Shown: positions 7,903 through 15,639, numbered from the stretch's first letter. The stretch is DNA of 64,000 bases from an uncultured Eubacteriales bacterium (GCA_900316255.1 ONCI01000001.1:173447-237446); one strand, 5' to 3'. Notes: generated by a model not told the origin, from the letters alone. Program-made: numbers and translations.

Positions 7903-8636
7903 TTCGTCGCCTCCTCGAAACGTTCTTTTATCATAGGAACGATGCTCCCGGCAAAGCTCACTGTTTCCTCATGGGAGAAATAGATCAGCCAACGAAAATC
8001 CTTGGCCGCATAGAAGCATTCGCTGCCTGCATAGTCGGAAAGATCTCCCGTTTCCACGCAGTTGGGTAAGGTGAACCAGCTTTCCCCCAAACAAAAGGCG
8101 TGCTTCTCGGGAAGATGGAGAAGTGCGCCGAGTTCAACCAGACGTCCTTCCAGGGATGAGGCGGGCAGATAGAACAGCTGGTCGCTTGGAACCGTCACAG
8201 CGGAAAGCGGATACCAGTATTGGTTCTCCCGACAGTCCCAGAACTCGGCAAGCTTGCCTTTTACAAAAAAGGCCTCCGCTTCCGGAAGAACGCGGAAATA
8301 GGGGATCCCGGGGGAAGGGCAGTCGGGCGCAAGATGGGAGAACTCTTCCAGAAAAGCCCCCTCGGTCTTTTGTATATAGTATTGCTCGATCATAGTGGGT
8401 TCATGCCCCAGAGGCGGCGTGACGGGAACGGGAAGCAAATCCCGGACGGCCTGGCAATAGGAAGTAAAATCGGTAAAGTCACGATCGGTCAGTGTACCGA
8501 GCCAGAAGGCAAGATCATAGGGCACACGATACAAAAGGGAGGAGGGACCGCCTTGAAAATCATACATGCTCAAGGCCTTGCTCCCGTATTCCAGGCACCA
8601 TTTGCGCAGCGTATCAGTGACGTTGTTGTAGATCAT
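7899..8636 (-). CDS. Unknown protein, first gene of a coupled pair
   Basis: 245 residues from ATG 8636, which has AGGAGG 10 bases upstream. The longer in-frame start at 8690 would lie upstream of the promoter -10, so it is rejected. The protein is rich in aromatic residues and has no motif I recognise (MIYNNVTDTLRKWCLEYGSK at the start, FRWLIYFSHEETVSFAGSI near the end). The ending resembles proteins with an SMI1/KNR4-like read-out strand pair, but this is weak. Translationally coupled to the downstream gene. Confidence 0.6.
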   Translation of the reverse strand: MIYNNVTDTLRKWCLEYGSKALSMYDFQGGPSSLLYRVPYDLAFWLGTLTDRDFTDFTSYCQAVRDLLPVPVTPPLGHEPTMIEQYYIQKTEGAFLEEFSHLAPDCPSPGIPYFRVLPEAEAFFVKGKLAEFWDCRENQYWYPLSAVTVPSDQLFYLPASSLEGRLVELGALLHLPEKHAFCLGESWFTLPNCVETGDLSDYAGSECFYAAKDFRWLIYFSHEETVSFAGSIVPMIKERFEEATK

Positions 8637-8672
8637 CTGTTGTCGGCCTCCTTCATGCAAGGATTGAAGACA

Positions 8673-8681
8673 GTATAGCAC
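8673..8681 (-). promoter_or_regulatory. Extended -10 element for the 8636-7273 gene pair
   Basis: The minus strand reads TGTGCTATACT about 37 bp before the ATG at 8636. The -35 at 17 bp is weak (TTTCCC). The core is identical to other promoters of this window. Confidence 0.6.
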
Positions 8682-8841
8682 AGTTTGCAAATATGGGAAA
8701 GAGACAGGGAGCGGTCATGCATGGAAGTCTTTTGTTTCATCTATCAAAAACAGGACTTGAACTCCCTAAAGGGACTAGGATGCCGCATTGCGGCATCCGT
8801 CGCTGCCGCCGCGCTGCGCGCGGGCAGAACCCAGTAACCCC

Positions 8842-8896
8842 TTACCCACACCAAAATCCAGCCGCCAAAAAGGCGGCTGGATTTTGGTGCGGGTAA
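8842..8896. terminator. Long inverted repeat overlapping the 3' end of tRNA-Leu
   Basis: Two 25-base arms (8842-8866 and 8872-8896) match at 24 of 25 positions around a 5-base loop. The inner CCAGCCGCC/GGCGGCTGG stem followed by ATTTT works as a terminator for tRNA-Leu. The outer part of one arm is the tRNA acceptor 3' strand plus CCA, so the hairpin competes with the mature tRNA fold. Confidence 0.8.
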
Positions 8897-8967
8897 CAGG
8901 ACTTGAACCTGCACGGTTGCCCACTGGAACCTAAATCCAGCGTGTCTGCCAATTCCACCATACCCGC
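8888..8967 (-). tRNA. tRNA-Leu (anticodon UAG)
   Basis: Minus-strand cloverleaf with acceptor GCGGGTA/TACCCGC, D-arm TGGTGGAATTGGCAGACACG, anticodon stem CTGGA/TCCAG around TTTAGGT (anticodon TAG), a short variable arm and T-loop TTCAAGT. The CCA end is encoded at 8885-8887. It lies 42 bp downstream of tRNA-Gly. Confidence 0.95.
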
Positions 8968-8972
8968 GTATG

Positions 8973-8999
8973 AAAAAAACCCATTGCAAACGCAACAGG
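8973..8999 (-). terminator. Terminator-like hairpin between tRNA-Gly and tRNA-Leu
   Basis: On the minus strand CCTGTTGC pairs with GCAATGGG (8 bp, two G-U pairs) and is followed by T7 (8973-8979). Only 5 bases separate it from tRNA-Leu and no second promoter fits, so tRNA-Leu would depend on read-through or on processing at this hairpin. Confidence 0.6.
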
Positions 9000-9009
9000 T
9001 TTTGAATGG

Positions 9010-9082
9010 AGCGGGCAACGAGGCTCGAACTCGCTACCTCCACCTTGGCAAGGTGGCGCTCTACCGGATGAGCTATGCCCGC
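9010..9082 (-). tRNA. tRNA-Gly (anticodon GCC)
   Basis: Minus-strand cloverleaf, 73 bases: acceptor GCGGGCA/TGCCCGC, anticodon stem CCACC/GGTGG around TTGCCAA (anticodon GCC), T-loop TTCGAGC. CCA is encoded at 9007-9009. Confidence 0.96.
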
Positions 9083-9095
9083 ATCAGCAAGGGAT

Positions 9096-9123
9096 ATATT
9101 ACCACAAATCGAACGAATGTCAA
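9096..9123 (-). promoter_or_regulatory. Promoter of the tRNA-Gly/tRNA-Leu unit
   Basis: Minus strand: TTGACA (9118-9123), 16-bp spacer, TAATAT (9096-9101), with the tRNA starting 14 bp after the -10. Confidence 0.75.
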
Positions 9124-9173
9124 GCAATATTTTCATTTCTTTTTGCTGCCTGGACAGCGATCTCAAAAAAGAC

Positions 9174-9202
9174 TTGTGCAAGCGGCGCCGGGGTGATATG
9201 CT
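9174..9202 (+). promoter_or_regulatory. Probable promoter of ddl
   Basis: TTGTGC, 17-bp spacer, TATGCT, ending 37 bp before the ddl start. It is divergent from the tRNA promoter. Confidence 0.6.
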
Positions 9203-9239
9203 ATCGAAGTATGCATAAACCGGAAAGAAGGGACCTATT

Positions 9240-10313
9240 TTGAAAATCGTTGTTTTGGGCGGCGGCATCAGCACGGAGCGGCATGTCTCTCTGGTCAGCG
9301 CCACATCGATCTGCAGAGCGCTGCGGAGCCTGGGCCATCAGGCTGTGTTCGCCGATCTCTATATGGGCCTTGAAAACGTAGAGGGTCCCCTGGAGGCGCT
9401 CTTTGACGCGCCCGACGGAAATTGCGGGAATGTGAGCATCGAGAAGAGCGCGCCGGATTTGGAGCAGGTCCGCGCCTCCCGCAGAGATCAGAGCCCCAGC
9501 CGTATCGGCCCCGGGATCCTGGAACTCTGCAAGCTGGCGGACTGCGTCTTTCTTGGCCTCCACGGCGCGGACGGGGAGGACGGCAAGATCCAGGCGACGC
9601 TGGATCTTCTGGGGGTTCCCTATACCGGCTCCGGCCCTCTGGGCAGCGCCATGGCCATGGATAAGGCTGTTGCCAAGCGTATCATGGAGAGCGTGGACGT
9701 TCCCACCGCCCCGTGGCGTGAAGTGAAATACAGCAGGGAAGACATCCCCGCTCTGGTGCAGGAGCTGCCCTGCCCCTGTGCGGTCAAAACGGTGGGCGGC
9801 GGGTCCTCCATCGGCGTTGCCCTGCCCGAGACCCGGGGGGAGCTTCGCGCAGCCCTGGAGCAGGTCCTTGCTTACGGAGACCGGGTCGTGGTGGAAAAGA
9901 AGATCCGCGGCCGGGAGCTTACGGTACCTGTCTTCAACGGAGCGGCCCTCAGCCCCATTGAGATCGTTCCGCCCGAGGGACATGATTTTGATTATATCTC
10001 CAAGTATCAGAGCGGGGAGGAGGGGGCCCGGGAGATCTGTCCGGCTCCCATCTCGGAGAAGGAGAAAGCCCTGGTCAGCTCCCTGGCGCTTCGCATCCAT
10101 GAAGCCCTGGGACTCTCCGTCTATTCCCGCACGGATTTCATCCTGGACGAGGACGGCAAGCCCTGGTGCCTGGAGGTCAACACACTCCCGGGCATGACGC
10201 CCAACAGCCTGATCCCGAAAGCTGCCGCCCTGGCCGGGATGAGCTATGCCGAGCTTTGCGAGCAGATCGTCCTTTTGAGCCTGAAAAGTAGGGAATGCGC
10301 CTGCTCTTGTTAA
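9240..10313 (+). CDS. ddl: D-alanine--D-alanine ligase
   Basis: Joins two D-alanines with ATP to give the dipeptide that MurF uses. 357 residues, the usual length of the longer Ddl type. ATP-grasp features: KIVVLGGGISTERHVSL at the N-terminus, FLGLHGADGEDGKIQ, the PYTGSGPLGSAMAMDK segment, KTVGGGSSIGV and, near the end, DEDGKPWCLEVNTLPGMT with the metal ligands. No vancomycin-type signature is claimed. The start is TTG at 9240: AAGAAGGGA sits 7 bases upstream and there is no better ATG. Its own promoter lies at 9174. Confidence 0.95.
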   Translation: MKIVVLGGGISTERHVSLVSATSICRALRSLGHQAVFADLYMGLENVEGPLEALFDAPDGNCGNVSIEKSAPDLEQVRASRRDQSPSRIGPGILELCKLADCVFLGLHGADGEDGKIQATLDLLGVPYTGSGPLGSAMAMDKAVAKRIMESVDVPTAPWREVKYSREDIPALVQELPCPCAVKTVGGGSSIGVALPETRGELRAALEQVLAYGDRVVVEKKIRGRELTVPVFNGAALSPIEIVPPEGHDFDYISKYQSGEEGAREICPAPISEKEKALVSSLALRIHEALGLSVYSRTDFILDEDGKPWCLEVNTLPGMTPNSLIPKAAALAGMSYAELCEQIVLLSLKSRECACSC

Positions 10314-10386
10314 CAGATTTTTGATGTATTGCCGCGCTGTTATGGTAAAATGTTGATTCAGAAATTCGTAATGAGCAGGTGAAAAC

Positions 10387-10791
10387 ATGAAACAGAGATT
10401 GCTTCAATTTATGGCTGGCAGAAACGGGAACGACGCCTTCAATCGCTTCCTGCTTGTGCTCATCCTGATCCTGATGCTGCTCTCTTTGTTTCTTCCCGCA
10501 GGCCTCAGAAGCATTTTCTATTCGCTTACCATCGTCCTTTTGGGCTACAGCTATTTTCGCATGTTCTCCCGTAACCTGTATAAGCGACAGATGGAGAACG
10601 CCCGCTATTGGGAAAAGCGCAGCCGTGTTGTGGCTTCCTTCCGCCTCCTGAAGGAGCGCTGGCTCCAGCGGAAGGACTACCGCTTCTTCAGCTGCCCCTC
10701 CTGCCGTACCACCCTGCGTGTTCCCCGCGGCAAGGGCCAGATCAAGATCGTATGCCGCAAGTGCGGCAGCTCCTTTGTAAGGAAGACCTGA
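10387..10791 (+). CDS. Membrane protein with C-terminal zinc ribbon
   Basis: 134 residues. Two hydrophobic segments (about 20-38 and 43-60, FLLVLILILMLLSLFLPAG then IFYSLTIVLLGYSYF) make a membrane hairpin, followed by a basic cytoplasmic stretch and a zinc ribbon with CPSC and CRKC pairs. I know it as a recurring uncharacterised family in Clostridia next to the two genes that follow. It ends one base before the next start (TGAG ATG), so it is in one operon with the DUF5685 and DnaJ genes. Confidence 0.75.
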   Translation: MKQRLLQFMAGRNGNDAFNRFLLVLILILMLLSLFLPAGLRSIFYSLTIVLLGYSYFRMFSRNLYKRQMENARYWEKRSRVVASFRLLKERWLQRKDYRFFSCPSCRTTLRVPRGKGQIKIVCRKCGSSFVRKT

Positions 10792-10792
10792 G

Positions 10793-11617
10793 ATGTTTGG
10801 CTATCTCGCCGCGGACACCTCCCATTTAACGCCGGAGGAGCTTGCCCGGTACAAGGCCTGCTACTGCGGACTGTGCCGTAGCCTCCAGGACCGGCACGGC
10901 ATCCAGGCGCGGCTCACGCTGAATTACGACATGACCTTTCTCATCCTGCTGCTCCAGTCTCTGTATGAGCCGGAGGAGCACGGGGGAGACGAGCCCTGTC
11001 TGGTCCATCCCTTCCGTTCCCGCCCCTGGCAGCAGAGCGGGATCACGGCATATGCCGCCGATCTGAACCTTGCTCTGGCCTATCTCAAGTGCCTGGACAA
11101 TTGGGAGGACGACGGAAGCCTCCTGGCCCTTGGCGAGGCAAAAGCCCTGCAGAAGGCCTATGAGGACGTCTGCGCGCGCTATCCCCGTCAGTGCGCCGTG
11201 ATGCAGGAGAGCCTGCGGGAACTGGGCACCCTGGAAAAGGACCGACGGGAAGATCCGGACGCGGCCTCCGCCTGCTTCGGGAGGCTCCTGGGGGAGCTTT
11301 TCGTCTGGCGGGAGGATCGCTGGGCGGAAACGCTTCGCCGCATGGGCGATGCCCTTGGCAGAGCGGTCTATGTCATGGACGCCTGCATGGATCTGGACGG
11401 GGACGCTGCCCGCGGACGGTATAACCCCTTTCGGCGCTGGTACGGTCTCTCGGATAACCGGGAGCGCTTTCGCGCCATGCTGCAGATGCTGATGGGGGAC
11501 TGCCTCCGTGCCTTTGATATACTGCCTTTGGTGCAGGACGTTTCTATCCTCAAGAATATCCTCTGCATGGGGTTTTGGACGCAGTTTGAACGGAAGTACG
11601 GGGAAAAGAAGGAATAA
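10793..11617 (+). CDS. DUF5685 family protein
   Basis: 274 residues. The start [30 protein letters not shown], with its CYCGLC cysteines, and the later [20 protein letters not shown] are typical of DUF5685. The helical body with two acidic patches (NWEDDG and DACMDLDGD) recalls the metal-binding face of isoprenoid-synthase folds, but no reaction is known. It lies between the zinc-ribbon membrane protein and a J-domain protein, with 1- and 2-base gaps, which suggests a shared membrane-associated role. Confidence 0.75.
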   Translation: MFGYLAADTSHLTPEELARYKACYCGLCRSLQDRHGIQARLTLNYDMTFLILLLQSLYEPEEHGGDEPCLVHPFRSRPWQQSGITAYAADLNLALAYLKCLDNWEDDGSLLALGEAKALQKAYEDVCARYPRQCAVMQESLRELGTLEKDRREDPDAASACFGRLLGELFVWREDRWAETLRRMGDALGRAVYVMDACMDLDGDAARGRYNPFRRWYGLSDNRERFRAMLQMLMGDCLRAFDILPLVQDVSILKNILCMGFWTQFERKYGEKKE

Positions 11618-11619
11618 GC

Positions 11620-12294
11620 ATGGTGAAGGATCCGTATCAGGTCCTGGGCGTATCTCCCGACGCCAGCGATGAGGAGATCAAGAAAGCCTACCGGGACCTC
11701 ACAAAAAAATATCATCCGGATCTGAACCCGGGAGACGCCAGCGCCGCGGAGAAGATGCACGATGTGAACGCCGCGTATGACGCCATCAAGAACGGTACCG
11801 CCCAGCAGCAGACCTGGGACGGCGGCGCTGCCCAGCAGGCCTACGGGCCCTATGGCTGGGCCGGCTTCAACGGAGCCGGCGGCTTCAATCCCTATACCTG
11901 GTATCAGCAGGAAACCCGGCGGACCGAGCGCAGCGAGTATACGGCGGCCCGCAATTACATTCGCAATCGGATGTATCCCGAGGCCCTGACCGCGCTGAGC
12001 GGCGTCCCGGTATCCGAGCGGGACGGACGCTGGTATTATCTCAGCGGCGTGGCGAAAATGTATCAGGGCAATAAGATCGCCGCTCTGGAGGACGCCAGGA
12101 CCGCCGTCCGTCTGGACCCGGACTGTGAGGAATATCAGGAGCTGCTTCGTCAGCTGGAGACCGGCGGCGACTTTTACCGCAGCTATTCCACCGAGTATCA
12201 GAGCGGGCTACACATGGATCGCCTGTGCATGGCCCTCTGCCTGTCTCAGTTCTGCCTGGGACCTCTCTGCGGCTGGCATGTCTGCTGCTGCTGA
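11620..12294 (+). CDS. J-domain (DnaJ-like) protein
   Basis: 224 residues. Residues 3-65 form a J-domain with the HPD motif ([11 protein letters not shown]), which stimulates the DnaK ATPase. The glycine/phenylalanine-rich stretch [19 protein letters not shown] follows, then a TPR-like helical part ([25 protein letters not shown]). The DnaJ zinc finger and substrate-binding domains are absent, so it is a dedicated co-chaperone. The cysteine-rich end [13 protein letters not shown] is odd and might be a membrane or metal anchor. It is the last gene of the zinc ribbon/DUF5685 operon. Confidence 0.85.
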   Translation: MVKDPYQVLGVSPDASDEEIKKAYRDLTKKYHPDLNPGDASAAEKMHDVNAAYDAIKNGTAQQQTWDGGAAQQAYGPYGWAGFNGAGGFNPYTWYQQETRRTERSEYTAARNYIRNRMYPEALTALSGVPVSERDGRWYYLSGVAKMYQGNKIAALEDARTAVRLDPDCEEYQELLRQLETGGDFYRSYSTEYQSGLHMDRLCMALCLSQFCLGPLCGWHVCCC

Positions 12295-12309
12295 TTGAAA
12301 TGGAGATAC

Positions 12310-12342
12310 AAAACAGCGAGGCTGTCAGCCCCGCTGTTTTTC
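12310..12342. terminator. Bidirectional terminator
   Basis: AAAACAGCG (12310-12318) pairs with CGCTGTTTT (12332-12340), with GGCT/AGCC inside. A-run and T-run on the two sides serve the J-domain gene and the convergent ATPase gene that stops at 12343. Confidence 0.85.
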
Positions 12343-13248
12343 TCAAAGGAACAGCTTTCGGATCAGCTGCTCCGTGTATTCGCCGAGAGAGCGAAAGTCC
12401 ATATGAGGCCGGTAAATAAGCTCCATCCGGTCATGGAGCCGTTTCGCCTCCTTGAGCCTGGAGATCGCTTCCCGCAGCGCTTCTGAGGCCTCCTCTGAAG
12501 GCATAAAAACAGCTTTCAGAACCAGCTTCTCCTCCGGCAGGACCAGTGCTTCCGGGCTTTCCGGGTCCAGGGGAGATGGGCACAGGAAGGCCATATAGCC
12601 TCTCTCCTGCGCCAGCTCCGCGGCCAGGGAAATGGACGCGGGAGATTCCTGAAGTGTGACGCAGTCCGACAGCTGCGCGTCCAGGCTCAGCCTTCCTCTG
12701 CAGCTGATCGCGCTGAGAAAGCAGCGGCGCGCGGGCCGCCTCTCGCCCTTTTCCGGCAGCGCTTCCAGGATGTTCCTCACCTGATCCTCGTCCTGCGGCT
12801 CTGTCCTGCCGGAGCCCTTGGCTGCGCAGTCTGCCAGCGCTTGATATGCAAGTCCATAGCAGTCCCTGTTCTGCGCCTGCAGGGACAGCAGCTCCTGCTT
12901 CTCTGCCTCGGAGAAGGGGAGAAGCAGGTATCGGGAAAGATCCAGATAGTCCCCGGTGACGCCCAAGAGCCTCGGCTCCAGCACATGGGGAGCGGTCCCG
13001 TCCGCCCAGGCCTGACCGAGAGCGGGAATGTAGATCCCGTCCAGAGAGTCCGGGTCCCCGGAGCAGAGGACCTGCTCCACGGCCAGCCCCCTCGCCTTGG
13101 CGGCCTTGGCAATGGCCTTCAGCAGGCTGGATTTGCCGGTGCCCGGTCCGCCCTTGAGAATGTGCAGATAGGCGCCCTCCGGCGGGAAGTCTCCATAGAG
13201 GGAGAAAAAGCCCGCCTTTGTATTGGCGCCCAGAAAATAGGATTCCAT
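12343..13248 (-). CDS. P-loop ATPase, PRK06851-like
   Basis: 301 residues from ATG 13248 (AAAGGGG 8 bases upstream; a GTG at 13257 has no room for a ribosome-binding site). Walker A is KGGPGTGKSSLL near residue 35. The start ESYFLGANTKAGFFSLYGDF and the CSGDPDSLDGIYIP segment belong to a family annotated as ATPase or nucleotide kinase of unknown substrate, often found in spore formers. In longer members two such modules are joined; this one is a single module with a degenerate second half. Monocistronic, convergent with the J-domain gene. Confidence 0.75.
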   Translation of the reverse strand: MESYFLGANTKAGFFSLYGDFPPEGAYLHILKGGPGTGKSSLLKAIAKAAKARGLAVEQVLCSGDPDSLDGIYIPALGQAWADGTAPHVLEPRLLGVTGDYLDLSRYLLLPFSEAEKQELLSLQAQNRDCYGLAYQALADCAAKGSGRTEPQDEDQVRNILEALPEKGERRPARRCFLSAISCRGRLSLDAQLSDCVTLQESPASISLAAELAQERGYMAFLCPSPLDPESPEALVLPEEKLVLKAVFMPSEEASEALREAISRLKEAKRLHDRMELIYRPHMDFRSLGEYTEQLIRKLFL

Positions 13249-13323
13249 GGCATGCACCCCTTTCTGAACAGTGTATGAAAGGCTGGCTGCGTTTATACAC
13301 GCTGCGAAAAAGGAGCGATTCTT

Positions 13324-13965
13324 TTGTTTCGGTATTTGTTTTTCGACTTTGACGGCACCCTCTACGACACCGTGGAGGGCATCACCCGCTGCGTGCGGTA
13401 TGCGCTGCGCAAGCGGGGCCTGGACGCGCCCCTGGAATCCCTGCGCTGTTTTGCGGGTCCTCCCCTGGACGACATGTTTGTAGAGAAGTTCGGTTTGACC
13501 AGAGAGGACGCGGAGCAGGCCGTCCGGGATTTCCGGGAGCGCTATGTGCCCATCGGTCTCTATGAAAGCCAGCCTTTTCCCGGCATGAAGGATCTGCTCC
13601 GTGAGCTGAAAGCCGCCGGGTATCAGCTGGCCGTGACCACCTCCAAGCCCCAGGTGCTGGCGGAGGAGCTTCTCCGCCGGGGGGAGCTCTATGAGCTCTT
13701 CGACTGTATCTGCGGCGCTGCCGATCAGGGAGAGGGCAACGCCAAGTGGCAGGTGCTCCGCCGCGCCATGGAGCGGCTGCGCGCGCCGGAAGAAGAGTCC
13801 CTCCTCATCGGGGACACCAAATACGATGTGGCCGGTGCCAGGCGCTGCGGCATCCCATGCATCGGTGTGGGCTATGGCTACGCAGCCCGGGGAGAACTGG
13901 AAAATGCCGGGGCAGACGCTGTCGCCCCGGATCTGGCCGCCCTTCGGGAGATGCTTCTCTCTTAA
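13324..13965 (+). CDS. HAD hydrolase, phosphoglycolate phosphatase-like
   Basis: 213 residues. Motif I FFDFDGTLYDT, motif II VTTSKPQ, motif III K near GNAKWQVL, motif IV LLIGDTKYDVAGA: a full catalytic set of the Gph/PpaX/YcjU branch. These enzymes remove phosphate from small metabolites (phosphoglycolate, pyrophosphate or sugar phosphates); the substrate cannot be fixed from sequence. The start is TTG at 13324, directly preceding the conserved first strand, with a plausible GGAGCG site. No neighbour suggests a pathway. Confidence 0.8.
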   Translation: MFRYLFFDFDGTLYDTVEGITRCVRYALRKRGLDAPLESLRCFAGPPLDDMFVEKFGLTREDAEQAVRDFRERYVPIGLYESQPFPGMKDLLRELKAAGYQLAVTTSKPQVLAEELLRRGELYELFDCICGAADQGEGNAKWQVLRRAMERLRAPEEESLLIGDTKYDVAGARRCGIPCIGVGYGYAARGELENAGADAVAPDLAALREMLLS

Positions 13966-14086
13966 AAAACCGGTTGCCGTCTGATGGTCAGATTACAATG
14001 AGATGTTTTGCGCGGAAGCTGGGACCGATCCTGTCGGCAGAGGCTGACAGCCTCGCAGCGAAGCGCGGTGTGCGGAGGTGAGAAAC

Positions 14087-14617
14087 ATGCTGTGTGTCAT
14101 CGCAAAGCTGGATAAGAAGGCGACGGATAAACTCATCGAGATCCGAAAAGCAGCTTTCCCTCCCGTTTCGGAAGGGAAGACCCTTTACGGGCATATTACC
14201 CTGGCCACCTATCTGGGAGAGGATGAGCGCGACTTTGTCCGCTTCTGCAAGAGCGCCCTGGCGGATGCTTCGGCCTTTGACCTCGTGTATGATAAGCTCG
14301 AAGTCCTGGAGGAAACCTCCATCATCGTGGCGGTACCGGCAAAGTCGGAGCCGCTGGCACACCTGCATCAATGCATCGCGGAAGCGTATGGGGATGCTCT
14401 GGATATCTGGACGAAAGGAGACCGCTGGTATCCGCACACCACTTTGCTCTTCGGCCCGCAGCTGGACTTGCCCGGCCTTTGCGATCAAATGGCCAATGCC
14501 TTTTCTCCCTTTGCGGCCAGGATCGGCAGGATCGAGTTTTCGCGTGTCCTTGCAGAAGCCTATGAGATCGTGGATTCCCTGGATCTTGCTCCCTGCAATC
14601 AGCACAGCACGTCATGA
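14087..14617 (+). CDS. 2'-5' RNA ligase family (2H phosphoesterase) protein
   Basis: 176 residues from ATG 14087, 6 bases after GGAGGTG. The two HxT motifs of 2H phosphoesterases are present: GHITLAT near residue 45 and PHTTLLFG near residue 122. The family cleaves or forms 2'-5' or cyclic phosphodiester bonds in RNA ends or small nucleotides; the true substrate is unknown. In 13966-14086 I see only the ribosome-binding site. Confidence 0.8.
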   Translation: MLCVIAKLDKKATDKLIEIRKAAFPPVSEGKTLYGHITLATYLGEDERDFVRFCKSALADASAFDLVYDKLEVLEETSIIVAVPAKSEPLAHLHQCIAEAYGDALDIWTKGDRWYPHTTLLFGPQLDLPGLCDQMANAFSPFAARIGRIEFSRVLAEAYEIVDSLDLAPCNQHSTS

Positions 14618-14651
14618 TAAAGCAGACGATCCCCAACATAGCAGCAAAATA

Positions 14652-14681
14652 CAGGGCGCCTTCCTTGCGGAGGGCGCCCTG
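14652..14681. terminator. Terminator hairpin between convergent genes
   Basis: CAGGGCGCC (14652-14660) pairs with GGCGCCCTG (14673-14681), flanked by AAAATA and AAGAATT. T-runs are weak on both strands, so efficiency is uncertain. Confidence 0.6.
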
Positions 14682-14696
14682 AAGAATTGCGGATTC

Positions 14697-15200
14697 TCAT
14701 TCCACCGGGATCGTGAGGATCTCAAGCCCCTGTTCTCTGGCGTAGAGGATGGTGTTGCGGGTTCCGCCGGCCTCGCCGTTGTAGCAGGCCAGCAGCAGGG
14801 AAGAATGGTTTACCATGTAGCGGTTTCGCGCCATCATGCAGCCGGGCGCATACTGCTCCTGCTGCAGAAATACGCTGTCGCAGCCGTCCAGGATCCGGTG
14901 ATAACGCTCCCGCTGCTCCGCGCTCCAGCGGTCGGCCTGCCCCCGGAAGGGGACGGCGGCGCCCAGGGTCACGTCCGCATGGACCTGCCGCAGAAGCAGC
15001 AGGCTCTCCGCGAAATACAGGTCGCAGCCCTCCGCCATCCCGCAGAGGAAATGCCGGAAGCCTCGCTGATACAGGCCCACCAGCGCCTGAACGATATCCA
15101 TTTTCAGGTCCAGGCACCTGAGGTCGTCCTCCCGGTAGCCCCAGGGCAGCTTGGAGGGCCGGTGCCCGGTAAAGCAGCAGGTGATGTCCTGTTTGTTCAT
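14697..15200 (-). CDS. SLOG-family (DUF1273, YspA-like) protein
   Basis: 167 residues. The opening DITCCFTGHRPSKLPWGY is diagnostic of DUF1273, followed by FLCGMAEGCDLYFAE and the AARNRYMV-type helix (ARNRYMVNHSSLLLACYNG), all features of a SLOG Rossmann fold that binds nucleotides or nucleotide-derived ligands. In Bacillus the relative YpsA influences cell division; elsewhere relatives sit in defence-like loci. ATG at 15200. Nothing in its surroundings points to a partner. Confidence 0.85.
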   Translation of the reverse strand: MNKQDITCCFTGHRPSKLPWGYREDDLRCLDLKMDIVQALVGLYQRGFRHFLCGMAEGCDLYFAESLLLLRQVHADVTLGAAVPFRGQADRWSAEQRERYHRILDGCDSVFLQQEQYAPGCMMARNRYMVNHSSLLLACYNGEAGGTRNTILYAREQGLEILTIPVE

Positions 15201-15280
15201 GGCAGATCCTTTTGGATAATGGAGTCCTTCACAATTCTTTATGGTACGAATGCAATTAGATCGATGAGGAACTGCTCAAC

Positions 15281-15347
15281 AGCCTTCCCCTGGAGGGGAA
15301 GGTGGCTCGGCCCGATCTCCCGCGAGGGCCGAGACGGATGATGTGTC
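15281..15347 (+). repeat. Dispersed two-hairpin repeat, copy 1
   Basis: Hairpin 1 is CCTTCCCC/GGGGAAGG (15283-15302); hairpin 2 is CTCGGCC/GGCCGAG (15306-15333); then GACGGATGATGTGTC. It shares order, spacing and flanks with the copy at 57441, where stem 2 has a different but still paired sequence. It lies in the 260-bp gap before the FMN riboswitch; the rest of that gap shows nothing else. Confidence 0.8.
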
Positions 15348-15462
15348 AACCCTGCAGCCTGTACGAAGCTGTCCGAATGCAATATCCTCTGGGAGATATA
15401 CCGCAGAAATATAGATCAGCGTTTCCTTGGATCGCTTCCCATTGTAGCGAAGAAAGAAGGAC

Positions 15463-15491
15463 TTGTCAAAGGGAAGATGATGTGCTATACT
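15463..15491 (+). promoter_or_regulatory. Promoter of the FMN riboswitch-ribU unit
   Basis: TTGTCA, 17-bp spacer ending in TGTGC, TATACT. The transcript would start within about 10 bases of the aptamer. Confidence 0.8.
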
Positions 15492-15498
15492 CTCTTCG

Positions 15499-15604
15499 TC
15501 TTCAGGGCAGGGTGTGATTCCCGACCGGCGGTATAGTCCGCGAGCCTTCGGGCTGATCCGGTGCGACTCCGGAACCGACAGTATAGTCTGGATGGAAGAA
15601 GACG
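15499..15604 (+). ncRNA. FMN riboswitch (RFN element)
   Basis: The conserved RFN blocks appear in order: AGGGCAGGGTG, ATTCCCGACCGGCGGTA, CCGCGAGC...GCTGATCCGGTG, ACTCCGGAACCGACAGT, ATAGTCTGGATG, closed by GTCTTC/GAAGAC ends. It senses FMN and controls the downstream ribU by transcription termination at the hairpin 15640-15664. Confidence 0.97.
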
Positions 15605-15639
15605 GGAAAATCCGATATTCCTGTCCTCTCTTTTGCTGC

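Noticed and set aside
14094-15341. Long plus-strand open frame across the 2H phosphoesterase and the SLOG gene
   Set aside because: It runs in a shifted frame over one real gene and antisense to another, and crosses a terminator hairpin.
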